Shown here piece after piece: positions 7,913 through 16,340 of a stretch of DNA of 64,000 nt. Position 1 is the first letter of the stretch; every line of letters starts with the position of its first letter. The notes under the pieces were generated by a model. It made no database searches. It saw nothing but the letters and a program-made list of their open reading frames with translations, and had not been told where the DNA came from. This stretch comes from an uncultured Prevotellaceae bacterium. GTDB lineage: Bacteria > Bacteroidota > Bacteroidia > Bacteroidales > Bacteroidaceae. The DNA is taken from positions 141,815 to 205,814 of the forward strand of contig CACYJV010000003.1 in the NCBI GenBank assembly GCA_902774815.1, given 5' to 3'. A program made the position numbers and the translations under genes.

Positions 7913-9409
7913 ATGCCACAGGAACTCGTTCAACAGCAAAAACTAGAACAACGACAGCAACAGCGGCTCACTCAGCAGCAGATGTTGCAAGTGAGGCTGT
8001 TGGAGATGCCCCTCACCCAACTCGAAGAAAACATCAACACCGAACTATACGTCAACCCGGCACTGGAGACGGCATCGACAGACGATGCCCTTTCGGAAGA
8101 CCGCGACAGCATAAGCGACGGCGTTGAGGAAACTTTCGAGGAGGAAACCGAACGACAGGAGCGGGCCGACGCACTGGATTCGGCCCTGGAAGGCATTGGT
8201 CGCGACGACGAAATGCTACCCGTTCATGGTGCCTGGTTTCCCACCCAGGATGCCGATCGCGAGGAGATGGTCTATGGCGATACCATCTCGTTCTACGACA
8301 AACTGAAGGAGCAGATGCTCGAAATAGAGCTCGACGAGCAGCAGAAAGCCGTCATGGAGTACCTCATCGGGTCGCTCGACGACGACGGATACCTGCGCAA
8401 GGACCTCTCACAGATATGCGATGAGCTGGCCATCTACCAGAATATCGACATCAGCGAGGAAGCCATCGGCGAGGTATTGACGATGCTTCAGGGCTTCGAC
8501 CCTGCCGGTATCGGTGCCCGTTCGTTGCAGGAGTGCCTGCTGTTGCAGGTCGAACGCAAGCCCAAAGGATGGCTCCGCACCCAGCTTCACCACCTCTTTG
8601 CCGACCATTTCGAGGCCTTCAAGAAGAAGCACTGGTCGCGTATCAAGGACGCGCTCGACCTGAGCGACGAGCAGGTGGATGAGTTGCGGCAGGAAATACG
8701 CCACCTGAACCCCAAGCCAGGTGCCTCGCTCGGCGAGACAATGGGGCGTAGCTTGCAGCAAATCACGCCCGACTTCATCGTCGACACGGCCGACGACGGC
8801 ACCGTCACATTCACTCTGAACCGCGGACACGTGCCCGAACTGAAGGTATCGCCATCGTTTACGGAGATGGTCGATGCCTATCGCCAAAACCCGAAGGGCC
8901 TGAACCGTAAGCAAAAGGAGGCCTTGCTCTACGCAAAGGAGAACGTTGAGAAGGCTCAAGGATTCATCGATGCCGTCCGCCAGCGCCGACATACGCTCTA
9001 CATCACCATGAAGGCCATCATCGACTGGCAACTTCGCTTCTTTCAGGAAGGCGATGAGGCTGAGCTGAGGCCCATGATTCTGAAGGACATCGCACAGCAG
9101 ACGGGACTCGACATATCGACCATTTCGCGCGTTTCCAACGTGAAGTATGCGCAAACACGATGGGGAACGTTCCCCCTACGCTATTTCTTCAGCGACGGAT
9201 ACACCAACAACGAGGGCGAAGAACTGTCGACACGCAGCATCAAAGTGGCTCTGCGCAACATCATAAAAGGCGAGGACAAGCGCCATCCCCTGAGCGACGA
9301 GGCTCTTACAGCTATGCTTAAGGAAAAGGGATTCCCCGTGGCACGCCGCACAGTGGCCAAATACCGCGTGCAGCTTGGACTGCCTATAGCACGACTACGA
9401 CGAGAATGA
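7913..9409 (+). CDS. rpoN: RNA polymerase sigma-54 factor
   Basis: 498 residues with the three classical sigma-54 regions. The N-terminal Gln/Leu-rich activator-interaction region is QQQKLEQRQQQRLTQQQMLQ. It is followed by an acidic linker, the core-binding domain (residues ~110-300) and the DNA-binding domain with a helix-turn-helix (DIAQQTGLDISTISRVS). The C-terminal RpoN box ARRTVAKYR is intact. The ATG at 7913 gives the family-typical N terminus and lies 8 nt after the upstream gene. No sigma-54 enhancer-binding activator is visible in this window, so targets lie elsewhere. Confidence 0.96.
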   Translation: MPQELVQQQKLEQRQQQRLTQQQMLQVRLLEMPLTQLEENINTELYVNPALETASTDDALSEDRDSISDGVEETFEEETERQERADALDSALEGIGRDDEMLPVHGAWFPTQDADREEMVYGDTISFYDKLKEQMLEIELDEQQKAVMEYLIGSLDDDGYLRKDLSQICDELAIYQNIDISEEAIGEVLTMLQGFDPAGIGARSLQECLLLQVERKPKGWLRTQLHHLFADHFEAFKKKHWSRIKDALDLSDEQVDELRQEIRHLNPKPGASLGETMGRSLQQITPDFIVDTADDGTVTFTLNRGHVPELKVSPSFTEMVDAYRQNPKGLNRKQKEALLYAKENVEKAQGFIDAVRQRRHTLYITMKAIIDWQLRFFQEGDEAELRPMILKDIAQQTGLDISTISRVSNVKYAQTRWGTFPLRYFFSDGYTNNEGEELSTRSIKVALRNIIKGEDKRHPLSDEALTAMLKEKGFPVARRTVAKYRVQLGLPIARLRRE

Positions 9410-10023
9410 AAGAGAAACATGTCATACTGGCAGCGAGGCTAATCAGCCTTATCTTCACGCCATTCTACCTTCCGCTGGTGGGAATGGCCATCCTCTTCGT
9501 GTTCAGTTACTTGAGTATGCTTGAATGGGGGTACAAGGCAACGGTGCTTTTGGCGGTCTATTTCTTCACCGTACTGCTGCCCACGCTCCTCATCCGACTC
9601 TATCGGCGCACCCAAGGGTGGAACCTCATCGAGCTGGGAAGGCGCGAACGCCGCATGGTTCCATACATTATCTCCATCGTTTGCTACTTCACGTGCTACT
9701 ATGTCATGAGCCGTCAGCACGTTCCCTTTGTCATTGGCGTGGTGCTTCTGGCTGCTTTGTCCATACAAATCATCTGCGCCATCATCAATGTATGGTGGAA
9801 AATCTCCACTCATTCGGCTGCCATCGGTGGCATTGCTGGGGCACTCGTGGCCTTCTCCTTTAAGTTTTCGTTCAATCCAGTGTGGTGGTTATGCCTCGTA
9901 TTCGTCATCGGCGGACTCGTAGGCTCGGCCCGCATGATTCTCCGTCAGCACACCCTCTCACAGGTAGTGGCTGGGTTCTGCGTCGGATTCATCAGTGCTC
10001 TGCACCTCATCATGCGCATCTGA
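9406..10023 (+). CDS. PAP2-like integral membrane protein
   Basis: A 205-residue protein of about six membrane helices with little outside the membrane. The C-terminal stretch GSARMILRQHTLSQVVAGFCVGF resembles the last conserved motif of PAP2 phosphatases (Arg, then His followed by an Asp or Gln, then Gly). The first two PAP2 motifs are weak, so catalytic activity is uncertain. The ATG overlaps the rpoN stop codon by 4 nt (ATGA), indicating translational coupling to rpoN. Confidence 0.6.
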   Translation: MKEKHVILAARLISLIFTPFYLPLVGMAILFVFSYLSMLEWGYKATVLLAVYFFTVLLPTLLIRLYRRTQGWNLIELGRRERRMVPYIISIVCYFTCYYVMSRQHVPFVIGVVLLAALSIQIICAIINVWWKISTHSAAIGGIAGALVAFSFKFSFNPVWWLCLVFVIGGLVGSARMILRQHTLSQVVAGFCVGFISALHLIMRI

Positions 10024-10030
10024 GAATTCA

Positions 10031-10253
10031 ATCGTAAATCGATAACAAATCAATCGTAAATCGGACTCGAGCTTTGCTCGCTTTCGTAATGAAATGGAGA
10101 AAGAAATCCGTAAATCGTAAATCAATAACAAATCAATCGTAAATCGGACTCGAGCTTTGCTCGCTTTCGTAATGAAATGGAGAAAGAAATCCGTAAATCG
10201 TAAATCGATAACAAATCAATCGTAAATCGTAAATCCGCAAATCGAAAATCAAT
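10031..10253. repeat. 83-bp tandem duplication and degenerate CGTAAATC repeats upstream of purE
   Basis: A block containing GGACTCGAGCTTTGCTCGC occurs at 10063 and again at 10146, so the period is 83 bp. Around it, short units of the type AATCGTAAATC and ATAACAAATC recur. The GGACTCGAG..GAGAAAGAA part belongs to a dispersed repeat family found in seven spacers of this window. No promoter was identified; purE begins directly after the block. Confidence 0.8.
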
Positions 10254-10760
10254 ATGACTCCATTAGTAAGCATTATCATGGGCAGTACAAGCGATATGCC
10301 CGTCATGGAAAAGGCTTGTAAGTTTCTCGACGACATGCAAATACCCTTCGAGGTGCAGGCTCTCTCGGCTCATCGCACCCCCGATGCCGTTGAAAAGTTT
10401 GCCAAAGGCGCTGCCGAACGTGGCATAAAGGTCATCATTGCAGGTGCCGGCATGGCAGCAGCCCTGCCCGGTGTCATCGCAGCACAGACCACCCTTCCCG
10501 TCATCGGAGTGCCTATCAAGGGCATGCTCGACGGTCTTGACGCACTACTAAGCATCGTCCAGATGCCACCGGGCATCCCTGTGGCCACGATGGGTGTCAA
10601 CGGCGCCATGAATGCGGCCATCCTGGCCACCGAAATGCTGGCCTTGGGCGATGCTGAAGTGGCCCGACGCCTTGCCGAATACAAGGCTTCGCTCAGCCAA
10701 AAGATTGAGAAAGCCAATCGCGACCTTGCCGAAGTGCACTTCGCTTTCAAGACCAACTAA
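10254..10760 (+). CDS. purE: N5-carboxyaminoimidazole ribonucleotide mutase
   Basis: A 168-residue class I PurE. It has the family N terminus IIMGSTSDMPVMEKA (phosphate-binding Ser11/Ser13/Asp14), the catalytic SAHRTPD motif with His40, the GAGMAAALPGVIAAQTTLPVIGVP loop, and the LLSIVQMPPGIPVATMGVNGAMNAA segment. It converts N5-CAIR to CAIR in purine biosynthesis and normally forms an octamer. No purK is adjacent. ispG follows 35 nt downstream. Confidence 0.96.
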   Translation: MTPLVSIIMGSTSDMPVMEKACKFLDDMQIPFEVQALSAHRTPDAVEKFAKGAAERGIKVIIAGAGMAAALPGVIAAQTTLPVIGVPIKGMLDGLDALLSIVQMPPGIPVATMGVNGAMNAAILATEMLALGDAEVARRLAEYKASLSQKIEKANRDLAEVHFAFKTN

Positions 10761-10795
10761 TCGTCAGACGTGTCGTTCAGCAATCCCATTCCACC

Positions 10796-12187
10796 ATGAC
10801 CTACAGAAGAAGACTTACCACTCCTGCTCACGTCGGCCCCATTGTCATTGGAGGCGACAACCCCATCCGCATTCAGTCGATGACAACGACGAACACCAAC
10901 GACACTGCCGCCTGCGTAGCGCAGGCCAAGCGCATCATCGAAGCTGGCGGAGAACTGGTCAGACTGACCACCCAAGGTACACGCGAAGCGGAAAATATGC
11001 GCAACATCTCTGCCGCTTTGAAGGCCGAAGGCATCATGACGCCACTCGTGGCCGACGTCCACTTCAACGCCCGCGTGGCCGATGTGGCCGCACAGTATTG
11101 CGAGAAGGTGCGCATCAACCCGGGTAACTACGTCGACCCGGCACGTACGTTCCGCCATCTGGAGTATACCGATGAGGAATATCAGGCCGAGCTTCGCAAA
11201 ATCGATGAGCGTCTTGTGCCCTTCATCAACATTTGCAAGGAGCATAACACCGCCGTTCGCATCGGCGTCAACCACGGTTCGCTCTCCGATCGCATCATGT
11301 CGCGATACGGCGATACGCCTGCCGGCATCGTGGAAAGTTGCATGGAGTTCCTGCGCATCTTCCGTCGCGAAGCTTTTTCGGATGTAGTCATCTCGATAAA
11401 GGCCAGCAACACGGTCGTCATGGTACAGTCCGTGCGCCTGCTCGTCGAGGCTATGGACAAGGAGGACATGCACTATCCGCTGCATCTCGGTGTGACCGAG
11501 GCTGGCGAGGGCGAAGATGGGCGCATCAAGTCGGCAGTCGGCATCGGCGCCTTGCTCACTGAGGGCATTGGCGATACCATTCGCGTGTCGCTCTCGGAGG
11601 AACCGGAGTGCGAAATACCTGTGGCTCGCCAGCTGGTGGACCTCATTCCCGAATGTGCACAGTTGCGTGAGCAGGCCGAAGCCGGTATCAAAGACGACAC
11701 CATCAGCCTCCATCTGACGGCCGACAGCCTCGAACAGTTGCAACTCAAGGCTTCGATGGCCGTGGGAGCCCTGCTCATTGACCGCAAGGCAACGCAACTC
11801 GTCATCGATTGTCCTGGGTTTGAGGACGTCGTGGGCAGCTTAGCCGATTCCATCCTTCAGGCAGCACGCATCAAATTCACCAAGACCGAGTACATCTCCT
11901 GCCCCGGTTGCGGACGAACCCTCTACAATCTGCAGGACACCATTCGCCGTATCAAGGCCGCAACGAGCCATTTGGTGGGACTGAAGATAGGCATTATGGG
12001 GTGCATTGTGAACGGACCCGGCGAGATGGCCGACGCCGACTATGGCTATGTGGGTGCCGGACCAGGCAGAATATCGCTCTACAAGGGCAAGGAATGTCTG
12101 GAAAAGAACATCCCTGAGGCCGAGGCTGTGGACCGACTCTTGCAACTCATTGAGTCCGACGACAAGTGGAAGGCCATGAAGAAATAA
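10796..12187 (+). CDS. ispG: 4-hydroxy-3-methylbut-2-enyl-diphosphate synthase, short form
   Basis: This 463-residue IspG (GcpE) catalyses the [4Fe-4S]-dependent reduction of MEcPP to HMBPP in the MEP isoprenoid pathway. The N-terminal TIM barrel (PIRIQSMTTTNTND, VADVHFNARVAD, KVRINPGNY) is complete up to EPECEIPVARQLVDLI. The C-terminal cluster domain is intact, with Cys369 and Cys372 in CPGCGRT, Cys403 in MGCIVNGPGE and Glu410. Bacteroidota and plant IspG usually carry an extra A* domain between barrel and cluster domain and reach about 600 residues. Here only a short remnant of about 60-80 residues (KDDTISLHLTADSLEQLQLK) joins the two. The gene is otherwise intact. Confidence 0.93.
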   Translation: MTYRRRLTTPAHVGPIVIGGDNPIRIQSMTTTNTNDTAACVAQAKRIIEAGGELVRLTTQGTREAENMRNISAALKAEGIMTPLVADVHFNARVADVAAQYCEKVRINPGNYVDPARTFRHLEYTDEEYQAELRKIDERLVPFINICKEHNTAVRIGVNHGSLSDRIMSRYGDTPAGIVESCMEFLRIFRREAFSDVVISIKASNTVVMVQSVRLLVEAMDKEDMHYPLHLGVTEAGEGEDGRIKSAVGIGALLTEGIGDTIRVSLSEEPECEIPVARQLVDLIPECAQLREQAEAGIKDDTISLHLTADSLEQLQLKASMAVGALLIDRKATQLVIDCPGFEDVVGSLADSILQAARIKFTKTEYISCPGCGRTLYNLQDTIRRIKAATSHLVGLKIGIMGCIVNGPGEMADADYGYVGAGPGRISLYKGKECLEKNIPEAEAVDRLLQLIESDDKWKAMKK

Positions 12188-12224
12188 CAGAAACTGAACT
12201 TAAACACCACCGATTATCCACAAA

Positions 12225-13196
12225 ATGAGCTACACTCCTTCACCAAACCGCTACGACCAAAGCGACCAAATCTATCGTCGCTGTGGCCGCTCGGGCGTTC
12301 TTCTGCCAAAGGTTTCGCTGGGTTTCTGGCATAACTTTGGCGGCGTGGACCCCTACGAACGCAGTCGCGATATCACCCACTATGCCTTCGACCACGGCGT
12401 GACGCATTTCGACCTGGCCAACAACTACGGTCCTCCCTATGGATCGGCCGAACAGACTCTCGGACGACTCATGGCTGATGACTTCCGCCCCTTCCGCGAC
12501 GAATTGTTCATTTCTTCAAAGGCAGGCTACGACATGTGGGCAGGGCCTTATGGCAACTGGGGCTCGCGGAAGTACCTCATGGCATCGCTCGACCAATCGC
12601 TCCAGCGCATGGGGCTCGACTATGTGGACCTTTTCTACAGCCATCGCTACGACCCCGAGACGCCGTTGGAGGAAACACTTCAGGCACTCGTTGACATCGT
12701 ACGTGCGGGAAAGGCACTCTATGTGGGCATTTCGCGCTGGCCATTGGAGGCGCTTCGCTTTGCCGACGAATACCTTCGCAGCCGCGATGTGCCACTGCTC
12801 ATCTACCAAGGACGCCTGAACTTGCTCGACCGCGAGCCGCTTGAGGATGGCGTTTTGGACTACTGCGCAGAACATGGCATAGGTTTCATCTCGTTCTCGC
12901 CGCTGGCTCAGGGACTGCTTACAGACCGCTATTTGTCGTGCGACACCGATGCCGAAGGCAAACCCATCATTCCACAAGACTCACGCATGGCCAAAGGTCG
13001 CTTCCTGCACCCCGACATGCTCACCCCCGAGTTGCTTGGACAACTCCGTCAATGGAACGACGAGGCCAAAGCGAAGGATCAGTCGTTGGCAGAATATGCC
13101 CTACGCTGGATTCTCGACCAGCGGGGCATGACGTCGGTTCTCGTTGGGGCAAGCAGCGTTGCCCAATTGGAACGAAACCTGAAAGTAATGATGTAG
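12225..13196 (+). CDS. Aldo/keto reductase (YghZ-like)
   Basis: A 323-residue AKR with the catalytic tetrad Asp63 and Tyr68 (FDLANNYGPPYGSAE), Lys99 (FISSKAGYDMW) and His140 (DLFYSHRYDP). The GPYGNWGSRKYLMASLDQSL and VGASSVAQLERNL segments match the subfamily of E. coli YghZ / Kv-beta-like reductases, known to reduce L-glyceraldehyde 3-phosphate and methylglyoxal with NADPH. It is cytosolic. It lies 37 nt after ispG and may be read through from it, but a functional link is not obvious. Confidence 0.9.
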   Translation: MSYTPSPNRYDQSDQIYRRCGRSGVLLPKVSLGFWHNFGGVDPYERSRDITHYAFDHGVTHFDLANNYGPPYGSAEQTLGRLMADDFRPFRDELFISSKAGYDMWAGPYGNWGSRKYLMASLDQSLQRMGLDYVDLFYSHRYDPETPLEETLQALVDIVRAGKALYVGISRWPLEALRFADEYLRSRDVPLLIYQGRLNLLDREPLEDGVLDYCAEHGIGFISFSPLAQGLLTDRYLSCDTDAEGKPIIPQDSRMAKGRFLHPDMLTPELLGQLRQWNDEAKAKDQSLAEYALRWILDQRGMTSVLVGASSVAQLERNLKVMM

Positions 13197-13252
13197 AAAT
13201 CTTTCTCCGCTGCGCAACAAAAGCGAACAAGTCCGGGCGGGGAGGTTTAAGG

Positions 13253-14806
13253 TCAGGAGTTCGGGATGAGTTCAAACTGCGCGGGCAGATTGGCCAACCG
13301 CACCTCTTGTTGGCGCGATTCCTCGGTGCTATAGCGCAGATACCACGACGCGGGCAACTCTTCCATCGCTTCGATGCTGTGATTGCCGGCTGTTTCGCTG
13401 ATGGTCAGCGTGGCTTCCATATTGGGGAAACCACCTCCAATCTGCTGTTCGTAGTCGGCTTGTTCCTGGTCGGTTTCGGCATCGTGCGTCTCCATATAGG
13501 TCTTATAGCTCACTTCCTTCGGATAAAGCGTGCCGTCGGTTCGCTCACCATATTGCACGCGGTAGTAGCGAGTCCACTTTTCAACCTTATAGCCCGACAA
13601 TACGCGTGCCATGGCATAGAGAGCCATGGGCATTCGCTCACGCCGATTGGTCTCCGTGCCCGTGAATCGATAGGCACTCAGCACCACACAGCGTGCCGTA
13701 TCAATGACCAGGCGACCGCGATCGTCGACACCGTGCTTTGAACGGAACACCAACTCCACCACATCCTTCGTCCGCCCTTCGTAATCGTAGTTCACGCCCC
13801 AACGATGGTTGCCGATAAAGCCGCGCGTCAGCTCGTTCATGAAGTCTTCGCTGAGCATGCGCCGCAGGTTGGTGACGTCGGTCAGCGTTGTCGAATCGCT
13901 GCTTTCGATACGGCTCACGTCGGGTTGCATGGCGTAAAGCTTGTGTTGGGCATCGCGCATGCGCAGCAGGCCCGTCAGATGATAGCGGTATAGGCTATGC
14001 TTGTCGATGCTTTCCGTGTGGTAACTGAACGCCATCGTGTCCGCACGCATCTGGTAGTTTTGCTCCTTGAGCTTAGCAGCCTGGCGGAGTTTCCTCCTGA
14101 TCCATTCAGGTTCCTTGTTCGTCACCACCACCTCAGCCGTCTGCCGGTATTTAGGTTGCAGGAAAAGGGTGTCGCCCAGCCGGCTGACCACCCGTTGTTC
14201 GTAGTTCAGGTGCGAGATGGTAAGTCGTCGGAAGCTGAAGTCCACGTTGGCCACTCCCTGTTCGTTGCTGATGGCGGCATGAAACGTACCGCCTTCCTTC
14301 GTGTAGAGCGATGCCCGCTCAACGGATTCATGGCTGACGGCATCAGCAACGACCACCTTTTGCTGACCAAAAGCAGTGGTATTGCACAGCAAAACGAGAA
14401 GTATCGTGGCCGCAGTCGACTTCTTCTTCAGCGCAAAGCGCACCAACAGGAAGCTGATAGGCACGGCAATGGCATAGACAGGCAGCGGAGCCCACTTCGG
14501 CGGGATGCCCAACCAGCAGAACAAGTTGAACAGACCGAGATAGACAAAGTAATTGATGAGGTGGCTTCCTGAGAATCGAAACAGTCGCGTCCATGATGGT
14601 TTCACGCGGAAAGTGAAATAGGACGACATGAGGAAGTTGCACAGGAAACTGATAAAGTAGCCGATGCTGTAAGCAATGTTTTTGTCCATCAGCGGCAACA
14701 GTACGAAGTAGATGCCGTAATGGATGACCATGGCGGTGGTGCCGACGATGCCAAAACGCACCACCTCCATCAGTTGTTTCCGGTTCATTGTCTTCTTCGA
14801 CAGCAT
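13253..14806 (-). CDS. GtrA-like membrane domain fused to a secreted carboxypeptidase-regulatory-like protein
   Basis: A 517-residue apparent fusion. Residues ~10-128 are a four-helix GtrA-family domain (VRFGIVGTTAMVIHYGIYF, then SYFTFRVKPSW), known for flipping or handling lipid-linked sugars. The frame then continues through KKKSTAATILLVLLCNTTAFGQQ, which looks exactly like a signal peptide with its AFGQ cleavage site. A beta-rich extracytoplasmic region follows, starting with a carboxypeptidase-D regulatory-like repeat (VVVADAVSHESVERASLY) and a large domain typical of Bacteroidales secreted proteins. No ATG is present at the junction, so either the two genes have fused or the second part uses a non-ATG start. 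A promoter box lies 42 nt upstream of the start. Confidence 0.75.
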   Translation of the reverse strand: MLSKKTMNRKQLMEVVRFGIVGTTAMVIHYGIYFVLLPLMDKNIAYSIGYFISFLCNFLMSSYFTFRVKPSWTRLFRFSGSHLINYFVYLGLFNLFCWLGIPPKWAPLPVYAIAVPISFLLVRFALKKKSTAATILLVLLCNTTAFGQQKVVVADAVSHESVERASLYTKEGGTFHAAISNEQGVANVDFSFRRLTISHLNYEQRVVSRLGDTLFLQPKYRQTAEVVVTNKEPEWIRRKLRQAAKLKEQNYQMRADTMAFSYHTESIDKHSLYRYHLTGLLRMRDAQHKLYAMQPDVSRIESSDSTTLTDVTNLRRMLSEDFMNELTRGFIGNHRWGVNYDYEGRTKDVVELVFRSKHGVDDRGRLVIDTARCVVLSAYRFTGTETNRRERMPMALYAMARVLSGYKVEKWTRYYRVQYGERTDGTLYPKEVSYKTYMETHDAETDQEQADYEQQIGGGFPNMEATLTISETAGNHSIEAMEELPASWYLRYSTEESRQQEVRLANLPAQFELIPNS

Positions 14807-14848
14807 CAGCAGCAGGAGTTATGTTTTGAAACGAATCATTATCAGCGG

Positions 14849-14856
14849 CAAAGTTA
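14849..14856 (-). promoter_or_regulatory. -7 promoter box (TAACTTTG) for the GtrA fusion gene
   Basis: On the minus strand TAACTTTG fits TAnnTTTG and ends 42 nt before the start codon at 14806. This supports the first ATG rather than one far inside the gene. Confidence 0.5.
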
Positions 14857-14914
14857 CAAAAAACTCTCAACTTTCAACTATCAACTCTCAACTTTTTTGG
14901 GGAATAATATAGCA

Positions 14915-14960
14915 GTTCTTGCTCCGACAAGCTACGCAAGCGTCCCAAAGGGCCGAGCGG
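14915..14960. repeat. Copy of the ~45-bp dispersed GTTCTTGCTCCG..CGAGCGG repeat
   Basis: It runs from GTTCTTGCTCCG through ACGCAAGCGTCCC to GGGCCGAGCGG. The same frame of blocks is found at 30601-30648 and 63228-63273, with more diverged copies elsewhere. It lies in the 14860-15363 spacer between the GtrA fusion gene and the phosphopantetheinyl transferase gene, which is otherwise filled by the REP-like units listed next. Confidence 0.7.
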
Positions 14961-15065
14961 GCACAGACGCCCCGCAGGGGCCGCATCTTTAGGACACGTT
15001 TGACGATTCTGCCCCTGTAGGGCGCAATTTCCTTTTGTGTCACCCCATCTCCCATCACAACATTC

Positions 15066-15281
15066 ACGGGCAGACACGGGAGTCTGCCCCTACGGTGGTG
15101 CTGGCCTTGCAGGCCGATTCTATGCCATCTGCTGTATCATTCTCAAGAATAGAGGGTGAAAGTCTCGCCCCACGCGTAGGGGCAGACCCCCGTGTCTGCC
15201 CGCCACACTGCAGGGAACCCGCCATCCCCAAGCCGCAAACAAACCCCGAAACACGGGCAGACACGGGGGTCTGCCCCTACG
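15066..15281. repeat. Three REP-like GGGCAGAC..GTCTGCCC palindromic units
   Basis: Units at 15066-15094 and 15253-15281 are in direct orientation, and a third at 15175-15202 is inverted. Each holds an 8-bp stem GGGCAGAC/GTCTGCCC with a 6-nt loop and ends in CCCTACG. Unit spacing is 80-110 bp. They resemble REP elements and have no coding potential. Confidence 0.75.
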
Positions 15282-15363
15282 ATATGTGCTCCGCCGAAGT
15301 TCTTGTTCAACGCAAGCTAACAAGTTCGAATTTTCCATCTCGCCAAAAAAAGAAACAAGTTTC

Positions 15364-15394
15364 TTTGTTTTGCGCTCGACTTTTCGTAACTTTG
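15364..15394 (+). promoter_or_regulatory. Promoter TTTG-N19-TAACTTTG
   Basis: TTTG at 15364-15367 and TAACTTTG at 15387-15394 are separated by exactly 19 nt, an ideal Bacteroidota promoter. The -7 box ends only 7 nt before the ATG at 15402, which predicts a leaderless or nearly leaderless mRNA. Confidence 0.75.
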
Positions 15395-15401
15395 CAGACG
15401 G

Positions 15402-15980
15402 ATGATCTACCTAAACGACCACATAAAGGACTTCGACTTTGATGCCGCCCTGCCCCTTTTGAGCGATGAACGCCGTCAGCAGGCTCTCCGGTTCCGCCAT
15501 GAACTGGGGCGCAAAACGTGTGCTGCAGCCTATTTGTTGCTACGCGAAGGATTGGCAAAGGAATATGGCATCACCGAAAAACCTTGCTTCGACTACGGTC
15601 CTCACGGTAAGCCCGTACTGCGCAATCATCCCGATATTCACTTCAACCTGAGCCATTGCCGCGAGGCCGTGGTGTGTGCATTGTCCGATGTGCCCGTAGG
15701 AGTCGACGTCGAAGCAGTGACTCACTACAAGGAAAACGTAGCCCGTTACACCATGAACGAACAGGAACTGAGTGCCATTCTCGGTGCCGACCGTCCCGAA
15801 GTGATGTTCACGCGACTATGGACCCAGAAAGAGGCAGTGCTGAAACTCACTGGCGAAGGCCTGCGCGACAATCTTAAGACCGTCCTCGACGACGTTTCTG
15901 GCCTCAACATCAGGACCATCGTCAGTCCTGACCAGCGCTATTGCTATTCTGTAGCAAGCCGAAAAAGAGATAAAGAGTAA
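15402..15980 (+). CDS. 4'-phosphopantetheinyl transferase superfamily protein
   Basis: A 192-residue Sfp-type transferase that would attach the phosphopantetheine arm of CoA to a carrier protein. The Mg-binding motif VGVDVEAV has Asp102 and Glu104. The second motif is WTQKEAVLKLTGEGL with Lys143 and Glu144. The upstream FNLSHCREAVVCAL strand matches the family. It is shorter than Sfp (about 220 residues), as is usual in Bacteroidales. It heads a run of three plus-strand genes (STAS protein, porin) and has its own strong promoter. The carrier protein is not in this window. Confidence 0.85.
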   Translation: MIYLNDHIKDFDFDAALPLLSDERRQQALRFRHELGRKTCAAAYLLLREGLAKEYGITEKPCFDYGPHGKPVLRNHPDIHFNLSHCREAVVCALSDVPVGVDVEAVTHYKENVARYTMNEQELSAILGADRPEVMFTRLWTQKEAVLKLTGEGLRDNLKTVLDDVSGLNIRTIVSPDQRYCYSVASRKRDKE

Positions 15981-16010
15981 AGAATCATTGCCATAAAAAG
16001 CAAAACGACA

Positions 16011-16313
16011 ATGAAAACAACCATTCAGGAACAGGAAAACCATATCTTGGTGACACTCGTCGGCGAACTTGACACCACTGCCGCTATGGAAATGGAAGAG
16101 ACTTTGGCGCCGCTGTCCGGCCACAACGGGCGCGATGTCATCATCGACTGCACCCATTTGGACTACATCGCGTCCAGTGGATTGCGCGTCCTGCTGAGCA
16201 TCCTCAAGCAAGGCAAGGCTCACGGCAGCAAAGTGGTGCTGAAAAACGTCAACGACGACATTCGCGAGGTGTTCCGTCTGACGGGATTCATCGACATCTT
16301 CAACTTCGAATAG
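16011..16313 (+). CDS. STAS-domain anti-sigma-factor antagonist
   Basis: A 100-residue protein consisting of one STAS domain of the SpoIIAA/RsbV type. The loop YIASSGLRVLLSI contains the conserved Ser55, the usual phosphorylation site in this family, and the VVLKNVNDDIREVFRLTGF helix is typical. It would take part in a partner-switching cascade with a serine kinase and phosphatase, none of which is encoded nearby. It lies 30 nt after the phosphopantetheinyl transferase gene and 27 nt before the porin gene. Confidence 0.88.
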   Translation: MKTTIQEQENHILVTLVGELDTTAAMEMEETLAPLSGHNGRDVIIDCTHLDYIASSGLRVLLSILKQGKAHGSKVVLKNVNDDIREVFRLTGFIDIFNFE

Positions 16314-16340
16314 CATCCACACACTAAACAGGGAAAAACC

